Shown: one piece after another, positions 1 through 9,980 of the stretch | Layout: the number at the start of each line of letters is the position of its first letter | Numbering within the stretch: the stretch's first letter is position 1 | NCBI GenBank assembly: GCA_905234195.1 | Contig: CAJOFR010000001.1 | Location: 1-64,000, forward strand | Reading direction: 5' to 3' | Source: an uncultured Selenomonadaceae bacterium | GTDB taxonomy: Bacteria; Bacillota; Negativicutes; Selenomonadales; Selenomonadaceae | DNA: 64,000 nucleotides | Translations under genes and position numbers: made by a program | The notes under the pieces: model-generated | Told to the model about the DNA's origin: nothing | Seen by the model: the letters and a program-made list of their open reading frames with translations, nothing else | Databases searched by the model: none

Positions 1-123
1 ACCATTGATATTTGTTACACGTTTTTGTTAAAGCGGAAGGCTAACCGCTGTTTCAATTTTAAACTACGTATTTTTTAAAGTCAATATTTGCGGCTTATAG
101 CCCCACAGCTAAAGCTAGGGGTT

Positions 124-1083
124 TTACGCCGCCTTTTGATAAAAATCTGCGGCAATTTTTTCGAGATAACTTTTTTTCTTGAGAGTCGTCAGCCAATCTG
201 CGGGAATATTTTCGACGCCGTAAAAAGCCCCCGCAAGTCCTCCGGCAATCGCGGCAATGGTGTCCGTATCTCCTCCGAGATTTACCGCCCTCAGGACGAG
301 CGATTTATAATCTTCGGTATTGAGCAGGCACCACAACGCCGCCTTGAGGGCATCGACGACATAACCACGACTGTTAATTTTTTCTTCGGGGAGCGCGCCA
401 AAATTTTCCGGAAAGAAAAATCTGTAGTGATTCACTTCGTCGCTGAAGTCGCTCCGCCCGCTGTAATAATCCATAGATTTTTCAAAGCCGGCGTGAATTG
501 CTGACGAAAGGTTTTGTCCGTCGAAAATTTCTGCGGCGATTCTGCAATAAATCACGCAAGCAACGAAGCTCCTTTTGTGCGCGTGGGTGAGCGCGGAAAA
601 TTTATGGATGGTGTCTATCGCGTCTTCGTCGAAATTATTTCCGCGCGTCATGTAAATGTAAACGGCGGCGGGAAAAATTCTCATCAACGAGCCGTTACCG
701 TTGGAATATTCGTCGCTAATCCCGCAACTCAACGGCGCGTTGCCTTCAAGAAAATTTCTGATAGCCGCTCCGGTTGTGTTGCCGCAGTCAAAAGTTTCGT
801 CGTTCGCGGTAAATTTATTGTTGCCGTGCCAATCCGCGAAGTTTTGCATAATATCACCGTAGTCGATTTTTTTCAGGCGGGCGATGCTTTCCATAGCGGC
901 GACAGTCAAGCTTGTATCGTCGGACCATGTTCCGGCGGGCTGGTTGTACGTCCCGAAGGCGCGCATATTCGTCACGGGATTATTTTTCAGTTTCAGTCGA
1001 GAGGAAAATTCGACGGGAACACCTACGGCGTCGCCTACCGCGTGTCCCAGAAGCATAGCGGTTAAAATTTTTTGGTCAAACAT
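124..1083 (-). CDS. ADP-ribosylglycohydrolase (DraG family)
   Basis: This 319-residue protein belongs to the ADP-ribosylglycohydrolase family, Mg-dependent enzymes that remove ADP-ribose from proteins or small molecules. It shows the GDAxGxPxEF block near the N-terminus, a WSDDTSLT metal-binding motif around residue 60 and the C-terminal GGDTDTIAAIAGGLAGA motif, so all metal ligands look intact. An upstream in-frame ATG exists at 1095, but the ATG at 1083 has GGAGG five bases before it and is preferred. It lies 88 bp downstream of enolase on the same strand, behind a likely terminator. The target is unknown. No nitrogenase genes and no ADP-ribosyltransferase are nearby, so a nitrogenase role is not supported. 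Confidence 0.85.
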   Translation of the reverse strand: MFDQKILTAMLLGHAVGDAVGVPVEFSSRLKLKNNPVTNMRAFGTYNQPAGTWSDDTSLTVAAMESIARLKKIDYGDIMQNFADWHGNNKFTANDETFDCGNTTGAAIRNFLEGNAPLSCGISDEYSNGNGSLMRIFPAAVYIYMTRGNNFDEDAIDTIHKFSALTHAHKRSFVACVIYCRIAAEIFDGQNLSSAIHAGFEKSMDYYSGRSDFSDEVNHYRFFFPENFGALPEEKINSRGYVVDALKAALWCLLNTEDYKSLVLRAVNLGGDTDTIAAIAGGLAGAFYGVENIPADWLTTLKKKSYLEKIAADFYQKAA

Positions 1084-1093
1084 TTTATCCTCC

Positions 1094-1133
1094 AAAAAGC
1101 AAAAGACACCACGCCCAAGACGAACGCAGTGCC
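1094..1133 (-). terminator. Probable terminator after eno
   Basis: On the minus strand GGCACTGCG pairs with CGTGGTGTC, with a two-base internal mismatch. It is followed by TTTTGCTTTTT. It sits just past the enolase stop and directly before the Shine-Dalgarno of the ADP-ribosylglycohydrolase, so read-through may supply that gene. Confidence 0.5.
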
Positions 1134-1171
1134 TTAAGAAACGATTATTAAATTGCCGCTTAGTTCAAAAC

Positions 1172-2629
<1,458 letters not shown>

Positions 2630-2666
2630 TTAAATTGGTACCTACATTTTTTTTTCATAAAAGTTA

Positions 2667-2695
2667 TTGACATTTTTGCGATAAGGGTTGATAAT
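2667..2695 (+). promoter_or_regulatory. Promoter of the chemotaxis receptor gene
   Basis: Perfect TTGACA at 2667-2672, a 17-base spacer and GATAAT at 2690-2695. It points toward the methyl-accepting protein and implies a leader of about 200 bases. Confidence 0.6.
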
Positions 2696-2900
2696 TCAGC
2701 AAGGACGTTGAGAAGTTTTTGTCCGCCCGAAAAATTTTCAAATTGAATCTAAAAACGGCTAGACTAATCTTAAGCAGTTGTGGTATTATAGGCGAAATTG
2801 TTCAGGGATTTTGGATGGGCGGTTGACAGCAAATGCAGTTGTCGTAAAATCTAAAACGCATCAAAATATTTTGTCACCGCCGAAGAAAGGGGAAGATCTC

Positions 2901-4655
2901 ATGGGTTTTATGGACAATGTGAAGGTTGCCTACAAGTTACTTATCCTTAACATTGTAGCACTTATCGGACTTTTAATTATTGCTGCTATGGGCTATAATT
3001 CCGTCCAGACAGCAAAAGAGGACATGGGCTTAATGTACAATCGTTATTTCCATTCCTTGTATTACGTTGCGAGGTGTCGTTATAATACGAGATATGCGCA
3101 GGTTCAGGCGACTTTGGCACCTCTCTCCACTAATCCGACTTTGCTTTCAAACCGTCGTCAAAAATACGCGGATGCTATCCAAAAAGTTGAAGAGAATATG
3201 GCGAATTACGGAAAGAATATCGCCGCTGACCCGCCTTTGGTAGCAGAGCTGGAAGACGCCAAAAAAGATTTCGAGAAATTTAAAGAGAGCAGTGCCCGCT
3301 TGATGGAAATGACGCCGCCGGCGGACGCTGAAACCAACAAAGAAGCACTTGCCTCCCACGTCGATGCCGCAATGGAATACTATGAGCAAGAGTGCATGCC
3401 TTACGCAGTCAGCGCGAGTGACAAACTTGCTCAGATACAGACAGGCGTCATGGAACGTTCGGAGGCGGTGAACAAGAGAAGTGAAGAGGCCGTCGATTCC
3501 ATGATTCGCGCCTTGTTCGTTGCCGTTGCGATAACCGTTGTCGTTTTGATTGCTATCAGTTTCTTCGTCATTAAGGGCGTCACCAACCCGCTCGATAACA
3601 TGATTGAACTTTTCGGGCTTTTGCGTAAAGGTGACTTCAGAGAAAGTACTTTGATTGACCCCAGTCGCGGTGACGAGTTCGGAAATATGGCGCAGGCGAT
3701 TCGTGACATGCGTCAGACAGTCAGCAAACTCTTGCAACAGACAAATAATTCCGCTGAACAACTTGCCGCCTCCTCTCAAGAGTTGACGGCTTCGGCTAAC
3801 CAATCCGCGCAGGCGTCCGAACAGGTCGCTCAATCCGTCACAAATTCCGCGAGCGCGGTCGTCGAACAGCAACAAGACGTCGGCGATGCCCTTGATTCAA
3901 TCGATGCGGCTATGGGCTCAATCGACCGTCTTGGAAAAACTGCAGACGCCGTTTCAGACCACGCCACGAAGGCAAATAATCAGGCAACCGAAGGCGGCGG
4001 GGCTGTCGAGACTGCCGTTAATCAGATTATCAGCGTTGAAAAGATTGTCAATGATTCTGCGTTGACTGTCGATAAACTCGGTAAACGTTCCCAAGAAATC
4101 GGGCAAATTGTTGAGGCGATTAGCGGTATCGCCGAACAGACAAACTTGCTTGCACTTAACGCGGCTATCGAGGCCGCGCGTGCCGGTGAACATGGTCGCG
4201 GGTTTGCGGTCGTTTCCGAAGAAGTCCGCAAGCTTGCCGAAGAATCTCAAGAGGCGGCGCAGAAAATCGCAACCCTTATCGGCGATATTCAGAACGATAC
4301 GACAAACGCCGTCGACTCCATGCAAAAAGGTACTGCCGCCGTCAGAGCCGGCACTCAGTCTGTCGAAAAACTGCGCGATACTTTCGACGATATTCGCGAA
4401 GCTACGGACAACGTCGCGAACGAGGCGCGCAACATGGTCAAAGAACTCGACGCCGTTGCGAAGGAAACGCAAAATATTCGCAACAAGTCCGAGAAAATTT
4501 CCGAGAAGAGCGCGGGCGTTTCCGGCGAAATGGAAAATGTTTCCGCCGCCGCCCAGCAACAATCTGCGTCTGCTGAAGAAATTGCCTCCGCGTCCGACGC
4601 ACTTTCCGCGCTTGCTCAAGGCTTGCAAGGTTCGTTGCAGAATTTCCGCTATTAA
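2901..4655 (+). CDS. Methyl-accepting chemotaxis protein
   Basis: A 584-residue transmembrane chemoreceptor that passes ligand signals to CheA/CheW. In order: membrane helix 1 (about residues 12-32), a periplasmic or extracellular helical domain of the four-helix-bundle type, membrane helix 2 (about 203-225), a HAMP linker, then a long coiled-coil signalling domain. The conserved hairpin tip reads [19 protein letters not shown], followed by [18 protein letters not shown]. The start at 2901 has AAAGGGGA before it; the longer frame from 2778 lacks a binding site and family support. It ends at a strong terminator and is monocistronic. No che or flagellar genes are in the window. The ligand cannot be predicted. 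Confidence 0.95.
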   Translation: MGFMDNVKVAYKLLILNIVALIGLLIIAAMGYNSVQTAKEDMGLMYNRYFHSLYYVARCRYNTRYAQVQATLAPLSTNPTLLSNRRQKYADAIQKVEENMANYGKNIAADPPLVAELEDAKKDFEKFKESSARLMEMTPPADAETNKEALASHVDAAMEYYEQECMPYAVSASDKLAQIQTGVMERSEAVNKRSEEAVDSMIRALFVAVAITVVVLIAISFFVIKGVTNPLDNMIELFGLLRKGDFRESTLIDPSRGDEFGNMAQAIRDMRQTVSKLLQQTNNSAEQLAASSQELTASANQSAQASEQVAQSVTNSASAVVEQQQDVGDALDSIDAAMGSIDRLGKTADAVSDHATKANNQATEGGGAVETAVNQIISVEKIVNDSALTVDKLGKRSQEIGQIVEAISGIAEQTNLLALNAAIEAARAGEHGRGFAVVSEEVRKLAEESQEAAQKIATLIGDIQNDTTNAVDSMQKGTAAVRAGTQSVEKLRDTFDDIREATDNVANEARNMVKELDAVAKETQNIRNKSEKISEKSAGVSGEMENVSAAAQQQSASAEEIASASDALSALAQGLQGSLQNFRY

Positions 4656-4688
4656 TTTTGAATTAACTTCGATCTAAAACAAAGTAAA

Positions 4689-4726
4689 GCCCGCCGCCTT
4701 CGGGAAGGTTGCGGGCAATTTTTGTT
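4689..4726 (+). terminator. Terminator after the chemotaxis receptor
   Basis: GCCCGC at 4689 pairs with GCGGGC ending at 4716, and an inner CCTT/AAGG stem closes on a CGGG loop. A T-rich tract (TTTTTGTTTCTTT) follows directly. Confidence 0.85.
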
Positions 4727-4740
4727 TCTTTCGCAAAACT

Positions 4741-4775
4741 AAAAGCCGCGCTCGAAAAATCAAACGCAGCTTTTT
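4741..4775 (-). terminator. Terminator for the GutA-like gene
   Basis: AAAAGCCGCG and CGCAGCTTTT form an imperfect stem with A and T runs on both sides. It lies just beyond the stop of the minus-strand gene at 4797 and may work in both directions. Confidence 0.6.
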
Positions 4776-4796
4776 ATTTTTAAATCAAGTTTGAAA

Positions 4797-5312
4797 TTAT
4801 TTTACTTTAACGACAATGTCTGCCTCGTTTTCGCCGGAAATTTCCGCGCCGCTGTCGAGAAGAATTTGCGCCATGACTTTGCTCAATTCGCCACCGCCGC
4901 CGATAATCGCCGCTTTTTTGCCCTTGAGGGCGTCGCCGCTTGCTTCGTTGAAAGAAATTTCGTCGCCGACGCGAATAACCGGAATCGGTTTGTCTTCAAC
5001 GTGGACGCTGCCTGCAAGCAATTCGCCTTCGCCGCCGTCGAACTTAATGATAATGTGACCGAGCGTGCGGATGTTGCTGTGGACGTCTTCGCCGACCTTG
5101 ATAATTTTAAATTCGTTGTCCGCGATTTTAAGAGTGTCGCCCGGTTTGATAACGCCGTCGAGTCTGTTGCCGCTGTGCAGAACGGAAAATTCGCGGAGTT
5201 CCGGCAAAACCATCGAGTCGTCGAACATGACGAGCATTTTTATTACGCTCAAAAACTTCGGCACGTCGCCGCCGACGCCAACAATTTTAGTAGTGTAATA
5301 CTTTTTCGACAT
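4797..5312 (-). CDS. Orphan glucitol/sorbitol-type PTS IIA protein with extension
   Basis: Residues 1 to about 120 match the PTS glucitol/sorbitol IIA family (SrlB/GutA). They share the LREFSVLHSG block (with a His in the position of one in SrlB), LDGVIKPGD, NIRTLGHIIIKFDGG, a GSVHVE motif and VGDEISF. Such proteins pass phosphate from HPr to the sugar-specific IIB. The remaining 50 or so residues (KGKKAAIIGGGGELSKVMAQ onward) form a glycine-rich extension not present in SrlB. No IIB/IIC glucitol genes or sorbitol dehydrogenase are nearby, so a regulatory or phosphate-sensing role is possible. The start MSKKYY at 5312 has GGGGGGAA upstream. The domain call is fairly sure; the role is unknown. 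Confidence 0.75.
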   Translation of the reverse strand: MSKKYYTTKIVGVGGDVPKFLSVIKMLVMFDDSMVLPELREFSVLHSGNRLDGVIKPGDTLKIADNEFKIIKVGEDVHSNIRTLGHIIIKFDGGEGELLAGSVHVEDKPIPVIRVGDEISFNEASGDALKGKKAAIIGGGGELSKVMAQILLDSGAEISGENEADIVVKVK

Positions 5313-5410
5313 TAAAAATTCCCCCCATACCTCAACAGAAAAATCCAAAATTCTCTAACTAATTTCGTCAAGTCGGTGATTTATCCTGCCGTTCGTCAAA
5401 AAAATTTGTA

Positions 5411-6088
5411 TTACTTCGGAATCATGGAACGAATCCACGCTTGAAAGCTGTCAGGGTTGCGCGTTTGAATCAAAACGGTGCCGGGTCCGCGAAAACGACA
5501 GACTAGACCTTCGCCGGAAGTCATGCTGGAGACCCAGCCGCTTGACGCCTTTTCGATTTTGTAATCCATGTAATCCGGCCACGCGACGAGATGCCCGTTG
5601 TCGATAATGTACTCTTCGCCGTCGTCGAGATTTACGGGGTGGATGACGCCATAGCTGGAAATAAAAACGGTACCGCGTCCAGTGACCTTCAAAATGAAAA
5701 AGCCCTCGCCGCTCAAAAATCCGCGCGAAAGATTTTGTACATGCGTATCGACTTGGATGCCCTGCGTGCTCGCCAAATATCCGTCCTTCTGCACGATTAA
5801 GCCGTAGGAGCCGTCAAGTTCCAAATCCAAAATTCCGCCAGGCAACGGGTGTCCGATTAAAATTTCGCCGTTACCGCGTTGCGCCGTGAGTTCCTGGAAA
5901 AACATACTTTCGCCCGCAAGAAGTTTTCGCGCGATGCCCTGCAAAATTCCGCCTTCCATTTTTCCTTCCACGTCGACAGTCGCGGACATGCCTACCATTG
6001 CGTCTGACTCGGCTTTGATTTTTTCGCCGCGTTGTAAATAAAATTTTACGATAGGGAAAGCCTCCGAATATAAAATTTCATACTTCAT
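5411..6088 (-). CDS. AIM24 / TIGR00266 family protein
   Basis: A 225-residue protein of the AIM24 family (DUF124), a beta-rich fold found in many bacteria with no firm biochemical role. Family features seen here are the QRGEKIKAESDAMVGMS opening, the GLVCRFRGPGTVLIQTRNP block near the C-terminus and a run of short glycine-rich beta repeats between them. The start at 6088 has GGAG upstream. It follows proS by 13 bp and is probably co-transcribed with it from the promoter at 7855-7883. No signal peptide or membrane helix is visible. Confidence 0.85.
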   Translation of the reverse strand: MKYEILYSEAFPIVKFYLQRGEKIKAESDAMVGMSATVDVEGKMEGGILQGIARKLLAGESMFFQELTAQRGNGEILIGHPLPGGILDLELDGSYGLIVQKDGYLASTQGIQVDTHVQNLSRGFLSGEGFFILKVTGRGTVFISSYGVIHPVNLDDGEEYIIDNGHLVAWPDYMDYKIEKASSGWVSSMTSGEGLVCRFRGPGTVLIQTRNPDSFQAWIRSMIPK

Positions 6089-6101
6089 GGAAAATTCTCC
6101 G

Positions 6102-7817
6102 TCACAAATTTTTTAGCAGCTCAACAATTTTTTCGACGCAATCTGCGCGCCCGAAATTAAAAATTTCTCCGCTGCGACGAACTTTAATTTCAACAAGCCC
6201 GCTGTCCAAAGTTTTGGGGCTGACAGTCACGCGCAGAGGGTAGCCGATTAAATCGCAGTCCTTGAACTTGACGCCGGCGCGCTCCTTCCGGTCGTCAAGG
6301 AGAGTATCGACGCCGGAATTTTTCAGCTCGTCATAAATTTTTTCCGCGTAATCAAGCTGTGCGGGATCTTTTGCGTTGACGGGCACGACGACGACTTCAA
6401 AGGGAGAAATTGCGCGCGTCCAAATAATTCCGTCCTTGTCGTTATTTTGCTCAATCGCCGCCGCCATCGTGCGCCCGACGCCAATTCCGTAGCAACCCAT
6501 CTCAAAAAAAGTTTCCTTGCCGTTTTCGTCGAGGAAGGTCGCGTTTAAAGACTTGCTGTATTTGTTGCCGAGCGTGAAAACCTGCCCGACTTCGATGCCG
6601 CGCGTCATTTTGAGTTTCGCGCCGCAGTGGGGGCAAGGGTCGCCCGCCTGCACCATGCGAATATCCGCGACGATAATTTTTTCCGCGTCGAAATCTCTTT
6701 TCGGCGTGACGTTAATAAAGTGCGCGTCGACTTCATTCGCGCCGGCAACAGCGTTGTACATTTCCATAACAGTTGCGTCGACGACGATAATCGCGCCGGA
6801 TTTTAAACCAATGGGGCTCATAAATCCCGCGCAACTTCCGACGGCGTTAATCGCGGACTCTTCCGCCATGTGCAAATGGAGCGCGCCCTCGACGGCGTTC
6901 AAAACTTTAATCTCGTTTACTTCGTGGTCGCCGCGAACGAACGCGAGAATCAATCTGCCGTCGTCGTCCTGGAAGGCAACCGCTTTAATCGTCTTTTCAA
7001 TCGGGACGCCGAGAAAATTTTTAACAAGCTCGATAGTGTGCGCGTTTGGCGTCGAAACTTTTTCGATAGGCTTAAGTTCTTCGGCTTCGGCGGTGATAAT
7101 TTTCAGTTCGGCTTTCTCGTCGCTTGCCGCGTAGTCGCAATTCTCGCAGTAGGCGATGCTGGATTCTCCGCTGGGCGCAAGAACGGTGAACTCGTGCGAA
7201 TGTCCGCCGCCTATAGCTCCGTTGTCTGCCTCGACAGCGCGAAATTTCAGACCACAGCGCGAAAAAATTCTGCTGTAAGCGTCGTACATTTTTTCGTAGG
7301 AAATATTCATGCCGTCGCGGTCTTTGTCGAAGGAATATAAATCTTTCATGACAAATTCGCGGCTGCGCATAAGACCAAAGCGCGGGCGAATTTCGTCGCG
7401 ATATTTATTTTGGATTTGGTAGAGCATAAGCGGCAGTTGTTTGTGAGAACGAACTTCCCCGCGAATCAAAGTTGTAATCATTTCTTCGTGCGTGGGACCG
7501 AGACAAAATTCGCGCCCGTGACGATCTTTCAAGCGCATCATTTCATCGCCGTACACTGCCCAGCGTCCGGACTCCTTCCAAATTTCTGCGGGCTGTGTAA
7601 TCGGCATCATGAGTTCCTGCCCGCCCTTCGCGTCCATTTCTTCGCGGATAATCTGCATAATTTTTTTCATTGTGCGCCACGCGAGCGGCAAATAGGAATA
7701 CATTCCGCCCGCCGCTTTTCGGATAAGACCTGCGCGAAACATGAGCTTATGGCTTAAAAGTTCCGCCTCTGCGGGGGATTCTCTAAGTGTCGGCGCATAC
7801 AATTCGCTTGCTTTCAT
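6102..7817 (-). CDS. proS: Prolyl-tRNA synthetase
   Basis: Charges tRNA-Pro with proline. The 571-residue protein is the bacterial type. It has the class II catalytic core with motif 2 ([21 protein letters not shown], here [17 protein letters not shown]), GPTHEE, an inserted editing domain (about residues 230-400, [15 protein letters not shown] onward), motif 3 GCYGIGVGR and a C-terminal anticodon-binding domain. The frame extends to 7883, but the start [13 protein letters not shown] at 7817 has GAGGTGA at the right distance. A TTGCAA-17-TATAAT promoter lies upstream and no T-box leader is present. The AIM24 gene follows within 13 bp. Confidence 0.97.
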   Translation of the reverse strand: MKASELYAPTLRESPAEAELLSHKLMFRAGLIRKAAGGMYSYLPLAWRTMKKIMQIIREEMDAKGGQELMMPITQPAEIWKESGRWAVYGDEMMRLKDRHGREFCLGPTHEEMITTLIRGEVRSHKQLPLMLYQIQNKYRDEIRPRFGLMRSREFVMKDLYSFDKDRDGMNISYEKMYDAYSRIFSRCGLKFRAVEADNGAIGGGHSHEFTVLAPSGESSIAYCENCDYAASDEKAELKIITAEAEELKPIEKVSTPNAHTIELVKNFLGVPIEKTIKAVAFQDDDGRLILAFVRGDHEVNEIKVLNAVEGALHLHMAEESAINAVGSCAGFMSPIGLKSGAIIVVDATVMEMYNAVAGANEVDAHFINVTPKRDFDAEKIIVADIRMVQAGDPCPHCGAKLKMTRGIEVGQVFTLGNKYSKSLNATFLDENGKETFFEMGCYGIGVGRTMAAAIEQNNDKDGIIWTRAISPFEVVVVPVNAKDPAQLDYAEKIYDELKNSGVDTLLDDRKERAGVKFKDCDLIGYPLRVTVSPKTLDSGLVEIKVRRSGEIFNFGRADCVEKIVELLKNL

Positions 7818-7854
7818 TAAAAATATCACCTCAAAAATTTTTTTGGACGTTGAA

Positions 7855-7883
7855 ATTATATAAACTTTGCTCGATAATTGCAA
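7855..7883 (-). promoter_or_regulatory. Promoter of proS
   Basis: Minus strand: TTGCAA (7883-7878), a 17-base spacer and perfect TATAAT (7860-7855), about 38 bases before the start codon. Confidence 0.7.
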
Positions 7884-7897
7884 CCTTCCTCAGCGGA

Positions 7898-7972
7898 AAG
7901 GGATAAGGGGAAAGGATTAAGATTTTCTTTTCTCTTAAAACTTGTCCCTTACCACTTACCACTTGTCCCTTA
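7898..7972. repeat. Imperfect minisatellite-like repeat tract
   Basis: Two exact copies of ACTTGTCCCTTA (7940-7951 and 7961-7972) flank CCACTTACC. To the left, AAGGGATAAGGGG (7898 on) is an imperfect inverted version of the same motif. The tract lies in the proS/htrA divergent region, just upstream of the likely htrA promoter. Confidence 0.6.
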
Positions 7973-7980
7973 AAAAAAGC

Positions 7981-8009
7981 TTGTCTTTTTTTCGTCGACA
8001 AAGTAAAAT
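7981..8009 (+). promoter_or_regulatory. Possible promoter of htrA
   Basis: TTGTCT at 7981, a 17-base spacer and TAAAAT at 8004-8009. The expected transcription start would fall almost on the Shine-Dalgarno (GGAGG at 8017), which makes this assignment tentative. Confidence 0.4.
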
Positions 8010-8030
8010 TATTCGCGGAGGTATCATAAC

Positions 8031-9164
8031 ATGAAAAATAAAATTAAAAAATTGATTTGTGCGGCTACGCTGACGGCGATGCTAACTTTCAGCGGGTGCA
8101 GTCACGTTGCCGAAGAGGACAATTCTCCTTCAGAAGAAAAGAGCGCGCAGGTTGCTGAAACTTCGGTCGCGGCGGCTGATACTTCGGCAGTCAGTAAAGT
8201 CAGCGCGGCGAAAATTGCTGACACGCGAAACACGCCGATTGTTCAAGTTGCAAAAACTGTCGGTCCGGCTGTGGTGGGCATAACCAACAAAGCCGTCGCG
8301 AGAGATTTTTTTAATCGCCAGGTGGAAACGGAAGGCGTGGGCTCCGGCGTGATTTTCAGGAGTGACGGCTACATTGTCACGAACAATCACGTTATCGCCG
8401 GCGCGAAAGAATTAATTGTTTCTCTTTCGGACGGCAACACGATTAACGGCGAACTTGTCGGCGCGGACGAGATGACCGATATTGCGGTTGTCAAAGTCGA
8501 CGCGAAAGATTTGCCCACCGCGAAGTTCGGAAACTCTGACGATGTCATGGTCGGCGAAACTGCCGTTGCGATTGGCAATCCTATGGGGCTGGAATTTCAA
8601 GGCAGCGTGACGGTTGGAGTTATCAGCGCGCTGAATCGTACCCTTGAGCTGAATGACAGGCGCGTTAATCTTTTGCAGACGGACGCGGCGATTAGTCCCG
8701 GCAATTCCGGCGGCGCGCTCTGCAATACTGACTGCGAAGTTATCGGGATTAACAGCGCGAAACTTGCAAGGAGTGACGTCGAGGGAATGGCGTTTGCTAT
8801 TCCGATTAATACCGTGCAATCTGTGATTGATGAGCTTATGGAAAAAGGTTATGTGGCTCGTCCTTATCTCGGCGTGACGATTTTTGATAAGCCCACTGCC
8901 GCACGCTACGGTTATCAGCTGAATATCGACAAGGGCGTTTACGTTTTCCAGGTTGCTCTTGACGCTCCGGCGGGGCGCGCAGGTCTCCAACGCGGCGATG
9001 TGATTTTGAGTATCGACGACAAGGAAGTTAATTCGGTTTCTGAAATTCGCAACGACATTGCGGCGCGGAAGGTCGGCGACAAAGTCAAGGTGAAATATGA
9101 TCGCGACGGCGTCGCCAACACGGTTGAAGTTGTCTTGCAAGAAATGCCGCAGACTAGTAATTAG
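8031..9164 (+). CDS. HtrA/DegP-family serine protease (lipoprotein)
   Basis: A 377-residue envelope protease of the HtrA family, which handles misfolded exported proteins. The N-terminus is a lipoprotein signal with lipobox FSGC (Cys about residue 23), followed by a low-complexity Ser/Ala/Glu linker. The trypsin-like domain has the triad His120 (NNHVIAG), Asp150 (MTDIAVVKVD) and Ser226 (PGNSGGALCN). A single PDZ domain (about 280-370, with DAPAGRAGLQRGDVILSIDD) closes the protein. GGAGG precedes the start. Lipid anchoring rather than a membrane helix is the notable variation. A repeat tract follows the stop, and rlmH begins 20 bp later. Confidence 0.93.
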   Translation: MKNKIKKLICAATLTAMLTFSGCSHVAEEDNSPSEEKSAQVAETSVAAADTSAVSKVSAAKIADTRNTPIVQVAKTVGPAVVGITNKAVARDFFNRQVETEGVGSGVIFRSDGYIVTNNHVIAGAKELIVSLSDGNTINGELVGADEMTDIAVVKVDAKDLPTAKFGNSDDVMVGETAVAIGNPMGLEFQGSVTVGVISALNRTLELNDRRVNLLQTDAAISPGNSGGALCNTDCEVIGINSAKLARSDVEGMAFAIPINTVQSVIDELMEKGYVARPYLGVTIFDKPTAARYGYQLNIDKGVYVFQVALDAPAGRAGLQRGDVILSIDDKEVNSVSEIRNDIAARKVGDKVKVKYDRDGVANTVEVVLQEMPQTSN

Positions 9165-9189
9165 TGGTTAGGGATTAGAGATTAGTGAG
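9159..9189. repeat. TTAG-type repeat tract across the htrA stop and rlmH start
   Basis: Successive ATTAGTGG, TTAGGG, ATTAGAG and ATTAGTGAG units run from the last htrA codons into the GTG start of rlmH. On the other strand the motif (CCCTAACCACTAA) resembles the tract at 7940-7972. The repeat supplies what little Shine-Dalgarno rlmH has. Confidence 0.55.
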
Positions 9190-9631
9190 CAAGATAATTT
9201 TGGTCGCGGTGGGCAGGCTGAAAGAAAAATTTTTGGTCGACGGCGTGGCAGAATTTTTAAAACGCATAAAACCTTTTTCAAAAATCGAAGTGCGCGAAAT
9301 TTCCGAGTGCCGAACAATCGAAGAGGAAGGACAAAAACTTTTGGCGCAAGTCCCGCGCGATTCGTGGCTGTGCGTGCTGGACGTGGCGGGTGTCGCGCTG
9401 ACGTCGGAAGAGTTCGCGAAAAAAATCGCCGGCTTAAATTTGCGCGGCATAAGTAATTTAACTTTCTTGATAGGCGGCGCGTTCGGCTTGAGTGAAAAAG
9501 TTCGGACGGCGGCGGATTTTCGTTTAAGTCTGTCGCCGATGACTTTCACTCACCAAATGGCGCGGCTGATTCTCGTCGAACAAATTTACCGCGCGTTTAA
9601 AATTAATCGCGGCGAACCGTACCACTACTAA
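9185..9631 (+). CDS. rlmH: 23S rRNA (pseudouridine1915-N3)-methyltransferase
   Basis: RlmH is a SPOUT-class enzyme that methylates pseudouridine 1915 in 23S rRNA helix 69 on assembled ribosomes. The 148-residue protein has the N-terminal AVGRLKEKF block, the GxxGLS-type SAM-binding knot (IGGAFGLSEKV) and the signature C-terminus HQMARLILVEQIYRAFKI followed by GEPYHY. It is slightly shorter than the usual length of about 159. The start is GTG at 9185, inside a TTAG repeat, with only weak complementarity to 16S rRNA. It is followed 25 bp later by a broken Uma2-like gene. Confidence 0.93.
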   Translation: MSKIILVAVGRLKEKFLVDGVAEFLKRIKPFSKIEVREISECRTIEEEGQKLLAQVPRDSWLCVLDVAGVALTSEEFAKKIAGLNLRGISNLTFLIGGAFGLSEKVRTAADFRLSLSPMTFTHQMARLILVEQIYRAFKINRGEPYHY

Positions 9632-9656
9632 AATTTTTTCAAGGGAGGCGACAAAA

Positions 9657-9980
9657 ATGATTAACGACGCCTTGTTTTATGATTCGTACGAAATTATTGG
9701 AGGCGAAAAAATTTTTGCACCTTCGGCACCGGTTTTTCACAGCGGGATTTTATTCAGGCTTGGCTTGACGATAGGAAATTATGTTGTTGAAAAAAATTGC
9801 GGCTATGTTTTTGTTGACGACGTTGACGTTCATTTGCCGGACGGAAATTTTTTCAAGCCGGATTTGGTTGTGATAACCGCCGAAAATTCCGGAATTATAA
9901 ATTGGCGGGGCGCGATTAACGGCGTGCCGGATATGGTCGTTGAAGTTAAGTTGAACGATATTTTTGCTTGGGGATATTGA
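9657..9980 (+). pseudogene. Truncated Uma2-family (DUF820) nuclease-fold protein
   Basis: The 107 residues match the first half of Uma2/DUF820 proteins, a PD-(D/E)XK nuclease-fold family usually near 190 residues. It keeps DVDVHLPDGNFFKPDLVV (with the expected Asp) and PDMVVEVK (with Glu). It then diverges and stops where family members normally continue with an SPS/T motif and helical C-terminal half. The stop abuts the ATG of trmD. A good Shine-Dalgarno (GGGAGGCG) remains, so a short product may still be made. It is either a pseudogene trimmed by insertion next to trmD or a minimal variant; I favour truncation. Confidence 0.6.

Noticed and set aside
1..123. Hairpin-like CCCC/GGGG element downstream of the ADP-ribosylglycohydrolase
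   Set aside because: The stem is short and there is no T run in the right orientation; nothing else supportable was seen in these 123 bases.
2702..2900. Cyclic-di-GMP riboswitch in the chemotaxis receptor leader
   Set aside because: The leader is long enough, but the conserved GEMM core elements could not be found.
7818..7897. T-box leader for proS
   Set aside because: The transcript leader is only about 30-40 bases, too short, and no T-box motif is present.
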